DNA from: Acidobacteriota bacterium
GTDB lineage: Bacteria > Acidobacteriota > Terriglobia > Terriglobales > Acidobacteriaceae
NCBI GenBank assembly: GCA_013289685.1
Contig: JABCZL010000017.1
Coordinates: 59,708-123,707, forward strand
Length of the DNA: 64,000 nucleotides
Direction: 5' to 3'
Shown here: positions 63,456 through 64,000 of the stretch, piece after piece
How positions within the stretch are numbered: position 1 is the first letter of the stretch
Layout: each line of letters begins with the position of its first letter
The notes under the pieces: generated by a model
Databases searched by the model: none
Seen by the model: only the letters and a program-made list of their open reading frames with translations
Told to the model about the DNA's origin: nothing
Translations under genes and position numbers: made by a program

Positions 63456-64000
63456 TCAGAAAGTGATCACCGGACCGTCGTCGCCAGTGTTAGGCATGAC
63501 AAACTCTAAGGCTCCGTCACTCGGAGGGCTGTGGTATGGCAGACCGTTGTAGTCGTTCGTCAATCCGCCGATGGCGACTCCTGCATATTTCGCGGGACTA
63601 CTGGACGTAATAGCGAAATTGAAATTATCCAGTAAAGATTCCTGTAAGAAGCTTTGCAACGGTTCGTTGACAAACAGCGGATCAGAGGCGCAAAGCTCCC
63701 CAGCGTAAGTGCAATTCCCGCTGCCTGCATTGAAGCCGAAGAACTCGTTCTTCGTTCGAGTCGTCCACATCGAATCGTCGGTTGTGCCAAAGCCACCGGG
63801 GGCCAGGCAAGCCGAATAGCAAAAAGCGACGATTTGCTGTCCGGCAACAATCGGGTTGTTCGGGTCGGTATAGCCTAGAAAAATGTTGTTCCGCATGATG
63901 CGCGGACCGCCGTTGCAGGTGTTCCCAGCTTGGGTAATGTTCACCGTTAGCCCAGTACCGTGCCCTCCACTGGTGGTCTGATTGGTTGTACCGCTAGTGA
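63456..64000 (-). CDS. Beta-helix protein, C-terminal part (5' end beyond window)
   Basis: The frame is open to the right edge. FLGYTDPNNPIVAG and DYNGLPYHSPPSDGALEFVM are typical last coils of a parallel beta-helix (pectate-lyase-like) surface protein. The end is NTGDDGPVITF, similar to the C-terminus of the protein at 54536. A GTG at 63944 is only an internal codon here. Confidence 0.7.
   Translation of the reverse strand, partial: TSGTTNQTTSGGHGTGLTVNITQAGNTCNGGPRIMRNNIFLGYTDPNNPIVAGQQIVAFCYSACLAPGGFGTTDDSMWTTRTKNEFFGFNAGSGNCTYAGELCASDPLFVNEPLQSFLQESLLDNFNFAITSSSPAKYAGVAIGGLTNDYNGLPYHSPPSDGALEFVMPNTGDDGPVITF

Noticed and set aside
1..64000. tRNA genes, CRISPR arrays, insertion sequences, attachment sites
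   Set aside because: Gene-free stretches are all under about 330 bp and none shows a cloverleaf, regular spacer-repeat pattern, transposase or terminal inverted repeats by eye. A dedicated tRNA search was not possible.

Overview
The window is a 64 kb piece of a tailed double-stranded DNA phage or prophage with a siphovirus-type (long, non-contractile) tail. The evidence is a tape-measure gene, a tail-assembly chaperone pair with a -1 frameshift site, an RcGTA-like tail-tip module, phage recombination and replication genes, and very dense packing with dozens of 1-8 bp start/stop overlaps. All but one of about 100 genes lie on the minus strand, so transcription runs right to left. The exception is an HNH endonuclease gene at 52399-52890. 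Signal peptides, two lipobox signals, an M15 peptidase and a GDP-mannose-type epimerase suggest a diderm host. The host cannot be named from this window; a soil bacterium such as an Acidobacteriota member is only a guess. Terminase, portal and capsid genes are not present and would be expected to the right of position 64000. The DnaB helicase runs off the left edge.

Region by region, in the direction of transcription. 64000-53735: beta-helix spike-like proteins, structural proteins, a 1330-residue protein built of DKW-x-P-x-SQPTY repeats, and tail completion proteins. 53669-41807: major tail protein, an inserted plus-strand HNH gene, frameshifted tail-assembly chaperones, a 769-residue tape measure, DUF2460-like, DUF2163-like, NlpC/P60 and a 1245-residue tail-tip protein. 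41668-36928: holin-like proteins, a lipoprotein, exported proteins, a papain-like peptidase, an exported HNH nuclease, a GIY-YIG homing endonuclease and an M15 endolysin. 36869-30003: ribbon-helix-helix regulator, RecT, PD-(D/E)XK exonuclease, HerA-like ATPase with twin winged helices, and RusA. 29878-18046: epimerase, regulators, small membrane proteins, and a cassette of SWIM zinc-finger proteins, DUF1257, DUF2997 and a Ycf46-like AAA+ ATPase. 17648-9059: Ku, zinc-ribbon proteins, WGR-type ATP-dependent DNA ligase, RFC-like clamp loader, HTH regulators and a methyltransferase-like protein. 9014-1: DUF5131, HD and ParB-like proteins, homing endonucleases and the DnaB-type helicase.

Four observations stand out. 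(1) A repeated 5' element, in which a covarying stem with an 8-nt loop close to R-CCG-V-R-AA is followed by AAAGGGAGAATC and a start codon, precedes at least six genes. The AAAGGGAGAATC part alone precedes several more. (2) A C-terminal peptide, P-[KR]-R-x-I-x-[LF]-[DE], is shared by at least six otherwise unrelated proteins and occurs near the end of Ku. (3) Four SWIM-domain proteins cluster with DUF1257, DUF2997 and an AAA+ ATPase whose Walker B segment lies before Walker A. (4) A three-copy extended sigma70-like promoter consensus is visible. Together with Ku and ligase (an end-joining module) and about ten nuclease-domain genes of homing-endonuclease type, these make the region accessory-rich and worth experimental follow-up.
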